Shown here: positions 23,912-33,416 of the stretch, piece after piece
How the letters are laid out: each line of letters starts with the position of its first letter
Position numbering within the stretch: position 1 is the stretch's first letter
Assembly: GCA_019913005.1 (NCBI GenBank)
Contig: JAIOHL010000355.1
Coordinates: 1 to 64,000 of the forward strand
Direction of reading: 5' to 3'
Length of the DNA stretch: 64,000 nt
DNA from: Anaerolineae bacterium
Lineage (GTDB): Bacteria; Chloroflexota; Anaerolineae; Aggregatilineales; J027
Program-made: the position numbers and the translations under genes
Notes under the pieces: model-generated
The model's input: the letters and a program-made list of their open reading frames with translations, nothing else
Told to the model about the DNA's origin: nothing
Databases searched by the model: none

Positions 23912-25144
23912 ATGGAAAACATTGCCCGTTCATTAAGTTCGCCTCGGAACAATTTTTGGATATTGTGGAGTTCAACCACCGCTTCCAATTTAGCCGATGG
24001 TCTCTTTAAAATCTCTCTACCGATTCTTGCTGCCGGACTAACCCAATCCCCCGGATTGGTGGCAGGTGTCACGTTCGCAATAACACTCCCGTGGCCTGTA
24101 TTGGCATTGCACGCCGGAGTTTTGGCAGACCGGTATGATCGTCGTTTGATGATGGTTACAGCCAATCTATTACGGGTCGTCGTGCTTTCCACCATTGTGT
24201 TGTTCGCCGCCACCAACCTTGTTTCCATCTGGATGTTATATGGCTGCGCCCTGCTACTTGGTATTGCCGAAACCTTTGCCGACACTGCGGCGATGGCGCT
24301 TATTCCAGCGGTAGTACAGTCCAGTTCGCTCGAAAAAGCCAATGCACGGTTGGTCGCCACCCAAACTCTCACCAATGAATTTATCGGGCCTGCGCTGGGT
24401 GGGCTGCTCACCACCATCGGCGTCGCATTAACGCTCGGTCTCAGCAGCGGCCTATATGCCCTCGCTATGTTCTTTTTACTCAATTTGGTCGGCATTTTTC
24501 GATCAGAGCGCGTACACTCTAACTCGATCTCAGTCGATCTCAAGGAAGGACTACGCTATTTAGCCAAACAACGCCTCCTCCGAACCCTAACACTCATCGT
24601 GGGGGTAATGGCAGGCTGCTGGAGCGCGTGGCTGGCGATTCTGGTGGTCTATGTAGTGGAGCCGGGGCCAGTCGGATTAGACAAATGGGGCTATGGTTTA
24701 TTATTAGCAGGTATCGGCACAGGTGGATTCATCGGCACATTGATTGTCAACCCGATTACCCGCTGGCTGGGTAGGCGATGGGCGATTGGCATGGACATTC
24801 TCGGCACATTCACGATGATGGCTGTCCCCGCCATCACCACCAACCCCATTTTCATTGGCATCGCAGCCATTATCGGCGGCATGGGTGGAACGATGTGGTC
24901 AGTCGTCGTGGCGACCCTGCGTCAAAAAATCGTGCCCGATCATTTGTTGGGGAGGGTCAGTGGTGCGATGCGTCTGGTAGGTTGGGGAACATTACCCATT
25001 GGGGCAGCGTTCGCGGGTATAATCGCCCAAACTACAGGCGTCCGCATGGTTTTTGCCCTATGCGCTGTGATAACCTGCCTGTTGTTTATTCCGTTTTTCC
25101 GCATTATAACAGATGAGGTAATCTCAACTTCGCTCCGTGAATAA
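23912..25144 (+). CDS. MFS transporter, EntS/MFS_3-like exporter
   Basis: 410 residues with about twelve membrane helices. The cytoplasmic loop between helices 2 and 3 reads AGVLADRYDRRLMM, matching the MFS motif G-x-L-(A/S)-D-R-x-x-R. Overall shape and the NARLVATQTLTNEFIGPALGG region resemble the MFS_3 group of drug or siderophore exporters. The ATG at 23912 is preferred to one at 23882 because GGAG stands upstream. The gene overlaps or abuts azlC and is divergent from a CGNR regulator, so it probably exports a toxic compound or amino acid under that regulator. Substrate unknown. Confidence 0.87.
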   Translation: MENIARSLSSPRNNFWILWSSTTASNLADGLFKISLPILAAGLTQSPGLVAGVTFAITLPWPVLALHAGVLADRYDRRLMMVTANLLRVVVLSTIVLFAATNLVSIWMLYGCALLLGIAETFADTAAMALIPAVVQSSSLEKANARLVATQTLTNEFIGPALGGLLTTIGVALTLGLSSGLYALAMFFLLNLVGIFRSERVHSNSISVDLKEGLRYLAKQRLLRTLTLIVGVMAGCWSAWLAILVVYVVEPGPVGLDKWGYGLLLAGIGTGGFIGTLIVNPITRWLGRRWAIGMDILGTFTMMAVPAITTNPIFIGIAAIIGGMGGTMWSVVVATLRQKIVPDHLLGRVSGAMRLVGWGTLPIGAAFAGIIAQTTGVRMVFALCAVITCLLFIPFFRIITDEVISTSLRE

Positions 25145-25187
25145 GCGTAATTTCAATAGTGCAGCGCAGAACAGATTGGAGTCCAAT

Positions 25188-25904
25188 GTGTCCAAGTGGG
25201 CTTTATGTTGGCAGGGGTATCGGGCAACCATGCCATTGATGGTCGGGGTCGCGCCTTTCGGGTTAGTATTTGGCGCAATCGCTATCGGGAACGGCATGAG
25301 CATCATTGAAGCAGTGGGAATGTCCATCATCGTACTAGCCGGGTCATCGCAGTTCATCGGCGCACAACTCATTGGCGACAACACTCCGACTCTCATTATT
25401 ATATTGACGACTTTTGTAGTCAATCTGCGCCATTTTTTGTACAGTGCCTCCCTCGCCTCGTTTATCCGTCCTCTGAGCAAGGGTTGGAAAGGCTTGCTGG
25501 CCTATATGATGGTGGATGAAGTGTACGCCATCGTCATCACCCGCCATCTCAAACGTGATCTCACCCCATTGGAACTCGCATGGTTTTTCACGGGTAGCGG
25601 CATTTGTCTGATTAGTTTGTGGTGGGCCAGTACCTTAGCAGGGGCGTTAATTGGTGATGTTTTGCCTGATGAGGCTGTAGATGCGTTAAGTTTCACATTG
25701 CCACTCATCTTCACCGCGATTGTTGTCCCCGCTCTCAAAACCCGGCCTATGCTGTTTTCGGCTGTCAGTGCCGCCGTTACCGGGATTATTTGCGCCCCCA
25801 TGCCAAACAAATTGGGTTTGTTAGTTGCCGCCGCAGTAGGTATTGCCGCTGGATTGTGGAGTGAATCCCAAGTCGCCTCTACCAAATCGCAGGAGGTCGC
25901 ATGA
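25188..25904 (+). CDS. azlC: AzlC family branched-chain amino acid exporter subunit
   Basis: About 238 residues in the preferred form. The signature stretch PLMVGVAPFGLVFGAIA opens the first helix, and AGSSQFIGAQLIG and VVNLRHFLYSASLA match the AzlC/YgaZ family. AzlC and AzlD together export branched-chain amino acids or analogues. The GTG at 25188 has GGAG 6 bp upstream and gives the family's usual N-terminus; a GTG at 25137 is an alternative that overlaps the MFS stop. The stop overlaps the azlD start by 4 bp. With the MFS gene it forms an export operon. Confidence 0.9.
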   Translation: MSKWALCWQGYRATMPLMVGVAPFGLVFGAIAIGNGMSIIEAVGMSIIVLAGSSQFIGAQLIGDNTPTLIIILTTFVVNLRHFLYSASLASFIRPLSKGWKGLLAYMMVDEVYAIVITRHLKRDLTPLELAWFFTGSGICLISLWWASTLAGALIGDVLPDEAVDALSFTLPLIFTAIVVPALKTRPMLFSAVSAAVTGIICAPMPNKLGLLVAAAVGIAAGLWSESQVASTKSQEVA

Positions 25905-26200
25905 TCTGGTTAACGATTTTGGGCATGGGCCTTGTCACCTATGGGGTACGAGTGCTGCCCTTCACCTTTCTGCGCGAAGAAATGCTACCCAATTGGGTGC
26001 GACGAGGGTTAAATTATGTGCCCATCGCGGTGCTTTCGGCGATTATCGCGCCGGAATATTTGCCGTCTCATGATTGGGGCCACATCACGCTAGATGCCCA
26101 TTTAGTGGCGGGGATTGCCGCAATTCTGGTAGCATGGTTTAGCAAAAATACGATCCTCACCATTGTGGTTGGCATGGCTATCCTGTTGATCTTAGGCTAA
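25901..26200 (+). CDS. azlD: AzlD family branched-chain amino acid exporter subunit
   Basis: 99 residues with three or four hydrophobic helices. LGMGLVTYGVRVLPFTFL and the YVPIAVLSAIIAPEYL region are typical of AzlD (YgaH), the small partner of AzlC. The ATG overlaps the azlC stop (ATGA), so the two are translationally coupled as is usual for this pair. The length matches the family. Confidence 0.9.
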   Translation: MIWLTILGMGLVTYGVRVLPFTFLREEMLPNWVRRGLNYVPIAVLSAIIAPEYLPSHDWGHITLDAHLVAGIAAILVAWFSKNTILTIVVGMAILLILG

Positions 26201-26260
26201 TCGTGGGTCAAGCGTTGACTGAGGGTACAAGGAATCGTCGTTTATCAGCCTCCTTACCTC

Positions 26261-26269
26261 TGTTATAAT
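26261..26269 (+). promoter_or_regulatory. Extended -10 promoter for the moxR operon
   Basis: TGTTATAAT is a perfect extended -10, with TTTATC at the -35 position (26241-26246). Transcription would start near 26276 and drive moxR, the DUF58 gene and probably the genes that follow. Confidence 0.55.
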
Positions 26270-26309
26270 GGCGCGGCGGCCTGATACCAGAGAAAGTGGA
26301 AATCACAGC

Positions 26310-27272
26310 ATGAATATTGTTCAATCCGTTGCTGAACGCCTTATTGATAATGTCGCACGAGTCATCATCGGGAAACGCAATGAAATCCGCATGACAGTTT
26401 TGGGACTGTTATGTCAGGGCCACATCCTACTGGAAGACGTGCCCGGCGTTGGCAAAACTATGATGGCAAAAGCGTTGGCAAAATCCATCGGCGCAACTTT
26501 CAGCCGTATCCAATTCACGCCCGACATGCTGCCATCCGACGTGACCGGGGTCTCGATTTTTAATCAAGGCACTCGTGAGTTTGAATTCCGCCCCGGCCCA
26601 ATCATGGCTCAAATTGTGCTGACCGATGAAATCAACCGTGCCACTCCCAAGACCCAAGCCGCTTTGCTGGAAGCAATGGAAGAAAGACAAGTCACAGTGG
26701 ATGGCACCACTTATCCGCTTGAAGAACCATTCTTGGTATTGGCGACACAAAATCCTATCGAATATGAAGGAACATTTCCCCTGCCTGAAGCTCAATTGGA
26801 TCGTTTTATGATTCGTATCCGCTTGGGATATCCCACCCCCCAAGAGGAAATCTCCATGTTGGATTCGCAGCAGTATCAGCATCCATTGGTGGAACTACGG
26901 CAGGTGGTTTCGGTGGATGAATTGCTCCGATCACAGCGGGCCGTGCGGGATACCTATCTGAATTACGATGTCAAAGCCTACATTGTAGAACTCGTCACCG
27001 CCACCCGCCGCCACCCCGATGTTTATCTAGGGTCGAGTCCGCGTGGGGCACTGGCGCTCTATCGTCTGGCCCAAGCCAACGCCGCGTTACAGGGGCGTGA
27101 ATTTGTACTGCCAGATGATGTGAAATTGCTAACTGAGGCGGTCTTGGCCCATCGCATTATTCTTGGCCCAACGGCGCGTATCAAGGATATTTCGTCGGGG
27201 AGTATCGTTCAGTACATTCTCAACACGACGCCCATTCCCGGTGTCACGGTTGGGCAGCGGTATTCACAGTAA
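26310..27272 (+). CDS. MoxR-family AAA+ ATPase
   Basis: 320 residues. Walker A lies in [14 protein letters not shown] (about residues 41-53), Walker B in [24 protein letters not shown] and sensor 1 in [24 protein letters not shown], all diagnostic of MoxR. MoxR ATPases act as chaperones that assemble or activate protein or metal-cofactor complexes and are usually encoded beside DUF58 and VWA proteins. The next gene, 6 bp on, is a DUF58 protein. The ATG at 26310 is used; an ATG at 26268 lies inside the -10 element and cannot be the start of this transcript. Confidence 0.95.
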   Translation: MNIVQSVAERLIDNVARVIIGKRNEIRMTVLGLLCQGHILLEDVPGVGKTMMAKALAKSIGATFSRIQFTPDMLPSDVTGVSIFNQGTREFEFRPGPIMAQIVLTDEINRATPKTQAALLEAMEERQVTVDGTTYPLEEPFLVLATQNPIEYEGTFPLPEAQLDRFMIRIRLGYPTPQEEISMLDSQQYQHPLVELRQVVSVDELLRSQRAVRDTYLNYDVKAYIVELVTATRRHPDVYLGSSPRGALALYRLAQANAALQGREFVLPDDVKLLTEAVLAHRIILGPTARIKDISSGSIVQYILNTTPIPGVTVGQRYSQ

Positions 27273-27278
27273 ATTGTT

Positions 27279-28574
27279 ATGGCACAACGACGCCTTGCCA
27301 TCTATGTCATTTTAATATTGGCACTGGTCGGTGGATTCCTCAGCGGGCGAGCATTTTTTTATAACCTCACCTGCGTTTTCGGGGGTATCCTCATCGCCTC
27401 ATTGGTCTTTTCATGGGCTTCGATCAACTGGCTCAATATTGGTCGGCACACCCTTGTTCGCCGTGCACAGGTTGGACAATATTTCGAAGAAAATTTCGCC
27501 GTCCACAACAAAAGTATCATCCCCAAGCTCTGGCTAGAAATCCGCGACCATTCCGATTTACCCGGTCATAACAGCAGCCAAGTCGTCCCGTTTATGACCC
27601 CCGGCAGCACCTATCGCTGGAAGGTCGGCACATTATGCGTGCGGCGTGGTCAATTCACACTCGGCCCCATGACCGTCACCAGCGGCGACCCCTTTGGTTT
27701 TTACGTCTTTCCACGTCACATCGCCGCAACCTCTAGCATCATCGTCTATCCCATCACCGTACCGATTTATGACTTTGCCACACCCACCGGGGCGCTATCC
27801 GGGGGGCAGGCCATTCGTCGCCGCACCTTTGAAATCACCCCGAACGCCGCTGGTATCCGTGAATACGCCCCCGGCGACAGCCTGAATCGGATTCATTGGA
27901 AAAGCACCGCCCGTCGTGGCAAACTGCTGGTTAAGGAATTTGAAGAAGACCCCCTCGGCGATGTGTGGATTATTTTGGACCTCTCGAAAGCCTCGCTGGT
28001 CGAACGCCCTTCCGTAGCGACATGGGGGGCATCCGATTTGGCCTACAGTCGCAGTATTCCACTGCCTCCCTCCACCGAAGAATATGCCATCGCCGCCGCT
28101 GGTTCGATTGCCCAGTTTTTTGTGGAGAAGGGGCGCTCGGTGGGCTTCCTAAGTTACACCCCCCATCGAGATTATGTCGCGCCGGATCGGGGAGATCGCC
28201 AACTCACCGATATTTTAGAGGTTCTGGCGGTTGCCAAGAGCGAAACCCAATTGACCCTCCTGCAACTGCTTTCGATGGAAGCCCAACATCTCACACGTGG
28301 GACAACCCTTGTCCTGATAACCGCATCATTGGATACTTCTTGGGCGGCATTGGCCCATATTCAGGTGCGGCGTGGCCTGTCGGTCATTGCGGTGATGATA
28401 GATCCAACTAGCTTTGGGGTCTATGGCCCAAATTTTGAAGGGGCACGCCAGCAGGTCGAATCCGCCGGGGTAACGGTCTATACCCTGCGCCAAGAAGATG
28501 ATCTAACCGCGACGCTAAGTTACCATCCCGGCACAAATGGGAAATCACATGCAGGCACAAAATTTCATTCGTGA
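27279..28574 (+). CDS. DUF58 domain membrane protein
   Basis: 431 residues. Two N-terminal membrane helices (about residues 7-42) precede a cytoplasmic-type region. The DUF58 core has the typical GDSLNRIHWKSTARRGKLLVKE segment near residues 203-224, then a VWA-like fold beginning WIILDLSKA. DUF58 proteins partner with MoxR ATPases, and the order here is the standard one. The usual transglutaminase-like third gene is absent from this window. ATG follows the moxR stop by 6 bp. Function at the process level is not established. Confidence 0.9.
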   Translation: MAQRRLAIYVILILALVGGFLSGRAFFYNLTCVFGGILIASLVFSWASINWLNIGRHTLVRRAQVGQYFEENFAVHNKSIIPKLWLEIRDHSDLPGHNSSQVVPFMTPGSTYRWKVGTLCVRRGQFTLGPMTVTSGDPFGFYVFPRHIAATSSIIVYPITVPIYDFATPTGALSGGQAIRRRTFEITPNAAGIREYAPGDSLNRIHWKSTARRGKLLVKEFEEDPLGDVWIILDLSKASLVERPSVATWGASDLAYSRSIPLPPSTEEYAIAAAGSIAQFFVEKGRSVGFLSYTPHRDYVAPDRGDRQLTDILEVLAVAKSETQLTLLQLLSMEAQHLTRGTTLVLITASLDTSWAALAHIQVRRGLSVIAVMIDPTSFGVYGPNFEGARQQVESAGVTVYTLRQEDDLTATLSYHPGTNGKSHAGTKFHS

Positions 28575-30156
28575 TAATCATGCTTATCAAGATGCAATTC
28601 CAAGATGGCATCCCAGCTACCTCTATTTCACCGTCTTTGCCAGCGGCATGACCACCCTTGCTATCGAATTATCCGCTTCCCGTTTATTGGGCAATATCTA
28701 TGGGACAAGCAATCTGGTTTGGGCCAATATCATCGGCTTAATGCTGGTCTATCTGACCGTCGGCTATTTTCTTGGTGGACGTTGGGCAGATCGCTCCCCC
28801 AATTATTCGACCTTCTACCGCATTATCATTTGGGGGGCTTTTCTCAGCGGCCTCGTACCTTTAGTGGCACGACCCGTCTTACGCGGAGCAGCCGAAGCGG
28901 TTAATGATCTGGATGCGGGTTTGGCGATTGGCTCATTCATCGGTGTGTTGGTCTTGTTTTCCATCCCGGTCACGCTGTTGGGCTGTGTCTCTCCCTTTGC
29001 TATCCGCCTCGCTATCAAAGAAGCGCATGAGGCGGGCAAAACCAGCGGCACCCTCTACGCGGTCAGTACGCTAGGAAGCATTTTAGGAACATTCGCCCCC
29101 GTTTTGTTGCTCATTCCGAATCTGGGGACTGCCAAAACCTTTTTGACAATCTCGGCAGTTTTGTTGGCAATTGGATTTTTGGGATTATTTTTGACGGAGG
29201 GCAAAAAGGTACTGCGCCTATTCTGGATGCCCCCCGGTCTAATTTTGCTGGCAGCACTCGTTCTTAGTGGCCCGACGCGACCCGCCCCTGATGGAATGAA
29301 ACTGCTCTATGAACGGGATTCCGCCTACAACCTTATCCAAGTTGTCGAAGATGGTGACGGCACACGCTATCTGCTGCTCAATGAAGGGCAGGGTTATCAT
29401 TCCCAATGGAATCCCAATGTCCAATTTTATCGCCGCACATGGGATTATTTCTTAGCCGCGCCCTATTTCAATAATGTGCCATTCACTACCGCCGATGTAC
29501 AAAATATCTGCGTTATCGGTTTAGCAGGCGGCACAATTGCCCATCAATATACCGATGCCTATGGCTCTATTCCGATTGACGGCATCGAAATTGACCCGAC
29601 CATTATTGAAGCCAGTCGCCAATATCTTGACCTCACCATGCCAAACTTGCATGTGATTATTGGGGATGGACGCTATGAACTCAATCGCCTCGATAAAAAA
29701 TATACGGTGGTCGGGATAGATGCCTACCGCGTCCCCTATGTTCCGTGGCACCTGACCACACAGGAATTTTTTGAGGAAGTCCGCGATCACCTGACCGAAA
29801 ACGGCGTGGTCGTAATTAACGTCGGACGGACGGACACAGACCGACGTTTGGTTGAGGCTATGACCCAGACGATGCTCCAAGTGTTCCCGACAGTCCATAC
29901 AATGGATGTGCCAGATTCCTTCAATACCATTTTGGTCGCCACCCGCCAGTCCACTGACACCGAAAATTTGGCGCGGAATATGGCACTGGTAGATCAAACC
30001 CAATATCCTCTCGTCTTTCAAACCCTAACCCTCGCTTTTCAGACCCTTGTCCCGACCCAAGCATCTAATCTGGTTTTTACCGATGACCACGCCCCCGTCG
30101 AAACCATTATTGATGACATGGTGATTGATTATTTATTGGAAGGAAATGCGCCCTAA
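28549..30156 (+). CDS. Fused membrane domain and spermidine-synthase-like protein
   Basis: About 535 residues. The N-terminal half (to about residue 240) has six or seven hydrophobic segments. The C-terminal half has a Rossmann core typical of SpeE-like proteins: VIGLAGGTIAHQ, then the acidic IEIDPTIIEASRQYL and GDGRYEL. The canonical catalytic segment of aminopropyltransferases is replaced by IDAYRVPYVPWHLTTQEFF, so polyamine synthesis is doubtful. It overlaps the end of the DUF58 gene. ATGs at 28537 and 28549 are both possible; the second has GGGAA just upstream. The next gene overlaps its stop by one base. Similar fusions are common in Chloroflexota and Deltaproteobacteria, with unknown function. 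Confidence 0.82.
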   Translation: MQAQNFIRDNHAYQDAIPRWHPSYLYFTVFASGMTTLAIELSASRLLGNIYGTSNLVWANIIGLMLVYLTVGYFLGGRWADRSPNYSTFYRIIIWGAFLSGLVPLVARPVLRGAAEAVNDLDAGLAIGSFIGVLVLFSIPVTLLGCVSPFAIRLAIKEAHEAGKTSGTLYAVSTLGSILGTFAPVLLLIPNLGTAKTFLTISAVLLAIGFLGLFLTEGKKVLRLFWMPPGLILLAALVLSGPTRPAPDGMKLLYERDSAYNLIQVVEDGDGTRYLLLNEGQGYHSQWNPNVQFYRRTWDYFLAAPYFNNVPFTTADVQNICVIGLAGGTIAHQYTDAYGSIPIDGIEIDPTIIEASRQYLDLTMPNLHVIIGDGRYELNRLDKKYTVVGIDAYRVPYVPWHLTTQEFFEEVRDHLTENGVVVINVGRTDTDRRLVEAMTQTMLQVFPTVHTMDVPDSFNTILVATRQSTDTENLARNMALVDQTQYPLVFQTLTLAFQTLVPTQASNLVFTDDHAPVETIIDDMVIDYLLEGNAP

Positions 30157-30890
30157 TGTCTGATTCACAGGCAGTCTCGGTGGATGAAATCACCTTATCA
30201 TCACCTAAATCGAATATTTGGTACAAGCTGGCAATCATCCCCCAAATCGTCATTACCCTAACCCTGCCATTTATTTTGGTCTTAGGCAGTGTGCGCTTGG
30301 TCATGACCCCGGCATTTTTGCAACTGGAATATCGCCGCCCCGGTTTCCCCGAAGATACCTTTGGCTTTTCTACCAAAGACCGTTTGAAGTATGGCCCATA
30401 TGGGGTACGCTACCTTACCAACGACGCCGACATCAGCTATCTAGGTAATTTAAAAATTGAAGGTGTGCCAGCCTTCAAAGGCGATGAATTGCAGCATATG
30501 GAAGATGTCAAAGTTGTGACTCGTGCCGCTTTTCAAGTGCTGCTGCTGGCGGGGGCGTTATTTGTCATGAGTACCATTTTACTGATACGCCAACCCTCTA
30601 CCCGTTTTCATATCCTGCGTGGGATTCAACAGGGGGGTGGGTTAACCATTGCGCTCATTTTGATTTTGACGACTCTTGTGTTCATTAATTGGGATTTTTT
30701 CTTTGATACATTCCATGAAATCTTTTTTGAAGCCGGGACATGGCAGTTCTATCGTAGCGATACCCTCATCCGTCTCTATCCTGAGCAGTTTTGGTTTGAC
30801 ATCTCGCTGATCATTGGTGGGTTAACGATAGGCGCATCACTCTTGTGTATGGTGATTCCTCGCTGGTGGAAAAGTCGCGCCGAGCAATAA
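30156..30890 (+). CDS. Lit/TIGR01906-like integral membrane protein
   Basis: 244 residues with four or five helices: about 22-45, 125-145, 165-180 and 210-235. The segment DTFHEIFFEAGTWQF followed by LIRLYPEQFWFD matches the TIGR01906/DUF1461 signature, and HMEDVK near residue 113 supplies the other conserved His. That family includes Lit, the lipoprotein intramolecular acyltransferase that makes lyso-lipoproteins in Gram-positive bacteria. Lit activity is therefore possible, but many relatives are untested. Its start overlaps the preceding stop by one base. The likely targets, such as the lipoprotein adaptor at 49926, cannot be assigned. Confidence 0.8.
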   Translation: MSDSQAVSVDEITLSSPKSNIWYKLAIIPQIVITLTLPFILVLGSVRLVMTPAFLQLEYRRPGFPEDTFGFSTKDRLKYGPYGVRYLTNDADISYLGNLKIEGVPAFKGDELQHMEDVKVVTRAAFQVLLLAGALFVMSTILLIRQPSTRFHILRGIQQGGGLTIALILILTTLVFINWDFFFDTFHEIFFEAGTWQFYRSDTLIRLYPEQFWFDISLIIGGLTIGASLLCMVIPRWWKSRAEQ

Positions 30891-30916
30891 TTTTTTACTA
30901 AGGGAGTGTCTGCCCC

Positions 30917-32239
30917 ATGCGCGGCCTTCTAAAATGGATGCGGCCCGGTCTCTATATCAAGCGTTGGTTGCTGCTGATGCTAGTAGCATTGACGATTTTT
31001 AGCCTCGCCTTTGCTCAACTGCTTCTCATTATATATAGGAACGAAGGCCGACCCGATTGGTTCACCAGTGCTACCCTCGGTTTTTTGACACCGGGGCTGC
31101 GTGGGCTGATTTTGATTGCCATCGGCATCCTATTTTTTGCCATTGCCCTGCGTGGGCTTAATCGCTCATTGTTTGGCCCCGTCTTTTCATCCCACAGCCT
31201 AAGCCAATGGGCCGATATTGTGCAATCGCGTCAGCAGTTACGGCAGGGTTTACGAGTGGTCGCGTTAGGTGGCGGAACAGGCTTGCCAAGCGCCCTGCGT
31301 GCGATGAAAACCGAGACCAGCAATATCACTGCCGTTGTCACCATGTCGGATGATGGCGGCAGTTCGGGCCGATTGCGCCGCGATTTAGGCGTCCAGCCCC
31401 CCGGTGATCTCCGCAATAATTTAACAGCATTGGCCCGTGATGAAGCCTTGATGACCCAGCTTTTTAATTATCGTTTTGAAATGGGCGAATTGGCGGGTCA
31501 CAGCTTCGGCAACTTATTTCTTGCTGCGCTGGTTGGCATCAAGGGCAGCATGGATGAGGCGGTGTTGGCAGCAGGCCGGGTCTTGGATATTCAGGGCCGT
31601 GTTCTCCCCTGTACCCTAACCCATGTCACGTTGGTCGCCAAAACACGCCATCGGGAAACGGGTGAATTAGAGCAAATCAAAGGTGAGTCCCTCATACCCC
31701 GTCGGGAGGCCGTTATTGAGCGGGTATCGCTTGAACCCCAATGGGCCAGAGCCATGCCAGAAGTCATGCGTGCGCTACTAGCCGCCGATCTCATCATTAT
31801 TGGGCCGGGTAGCCTCTATACCAGTATCCTGCCAAACCTGCTGGTCAACGGAGTCACTGAAGCCATCCGCGCCAGCAATGCTCTCAAGGTCTATGTGTGC
31901 AATATCGCTACCCAGCCGGGGGAAACCGAGCATTATTCAGTCACCGATCACGTGGTTGCCCTTGAACAGCATATTGGCGAACACCTCTTTGATGTGGTCA
32001 TTGCCAATAATCATTTCCCAACCGAAAATGCTGGCCCCAATACCATCTATGTTCGACCCGCGCCGCCCAATCATCCCATCAATCAGAGGTATTATCTGGC
32101 CTATGCCGATTTGACTGATGACGAGCGCCCTTGGCGGCACAGTCCCGAAAAGTTACGCGCTGTCCTTTTAAGTTTGCCCCGCGCGTCTCAGCGAATTGCA
32201 CAACCAGAGAGGGAGGCTAAAGTCGCCAGTCTAGGATAA
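30917..32239 (+). CDS. YvcK/CofD-like gluconeogenesis factor with membrane anchor
   Basis: 440 residues. Two N-terminal membrane helices (about residues 13-40 and 52-76) precede the YvcK domain. It starts VVALGGGTGLPSALRAMK and has VTMSDDGGSSGRLR and PPGDLRNNLTALA, all characteristic of the CofD/YvcK superfamily that binds UDP-sugars. In Bacillus YvcK supports growth on gluconeogenic carbon and cell-wall shape, and is phosphorylated by PrkC. The gene stands just before the glycolytic cluster that includes a Ser/Thr kinase, which fits that link. A hairpin (32249-32269) stands between it and gap. GGGAGTG precedes the ATG. Confidence 0.92.
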   Translation: MRGLLKWMRPGLYIKRWLLLMLVALTIFSLAFAQLLLIIYRNEGRPDWFTSATLGFLTPGLRGLILIAIGILFFAIALRGLNRSLFGPVFSSHSLSQWADIVQSRQQLRQGLRVVALGGGTGLPSALRAMKTETSNITAVVTMSDDGGSSGRLRRDLGVQPPGDLRNNLTALARDEALMTQLFNYRFEMGELAGHSFGNLFLAALVGIKGSMDEAVLAAGRVLDIQGRVLPCTLTHVTLVAKTRHRETGELEQIKGESLIPRREAVIERVSLEPQWARAMPEVMRALLAADLIIIGPGSLYTSILPNLLVNGVTEAIRASNALKVYVCNIATQPGETEHYSVTDHVVALEQHIGEHLFDVVIANNHFPTENAGPNTIYVRPAPPNHPINQRYYLAYADLTDDERPWRHSPEKLRAVLLSLPRASQRIAQPEREAKVASLG

Positions 32240-32248
32240 AATCATTGG

Positions 32249-32269
32249 GCCGATGCAAAAATGATCGGC
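32249..32269 (+). other. Hairpin between the YvcK gene and gap
   Basis: GCCGAT (32249-32254) pairs with ATCGGC (32264-32269) around a 9-nt loop. No T-run follows, so it is not a classic terminator; it could protect or structure the gap leader. Confidence 0.35.
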
Positions 32270-32277
32270 ACGCCTAG

Positions 32278-33309
<1,032 letters not shown>

Positions 33310-33319
33310 TTGTGTATTC

Positions 33320-33392
33320 GGATGGGTCAAAAGCCCATCCCTGCGAGAATTTCTAAACTTTCTACGTAGGGGCGGGTCAACCCGCCTTTTTT
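33320..33392 (+). terminator. Intercistronic hairpin and terminator between gap and pgk
   Basis: A first hairpin pairs GGATGGG (33320-33326) with CCCATCC (33334-33340). The second pairs GGCGGG (33371-33376) with CCCGCC (33381-33386) around a TCAA loop and is followed by TTTTTT (33387-33392), a classic terminator. It may give higher gap than pgk expression. Confidence 0.75.
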
Positions 33393-33416
33393 GTTGACTG
33401 CAACGGAGTGCAGACC

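Noticed and set aside
26268-26309. ATG at 26268 as start of moxR
   Set aside because: It overlaps the -10 element, and the 14 extra residues are not family-like.
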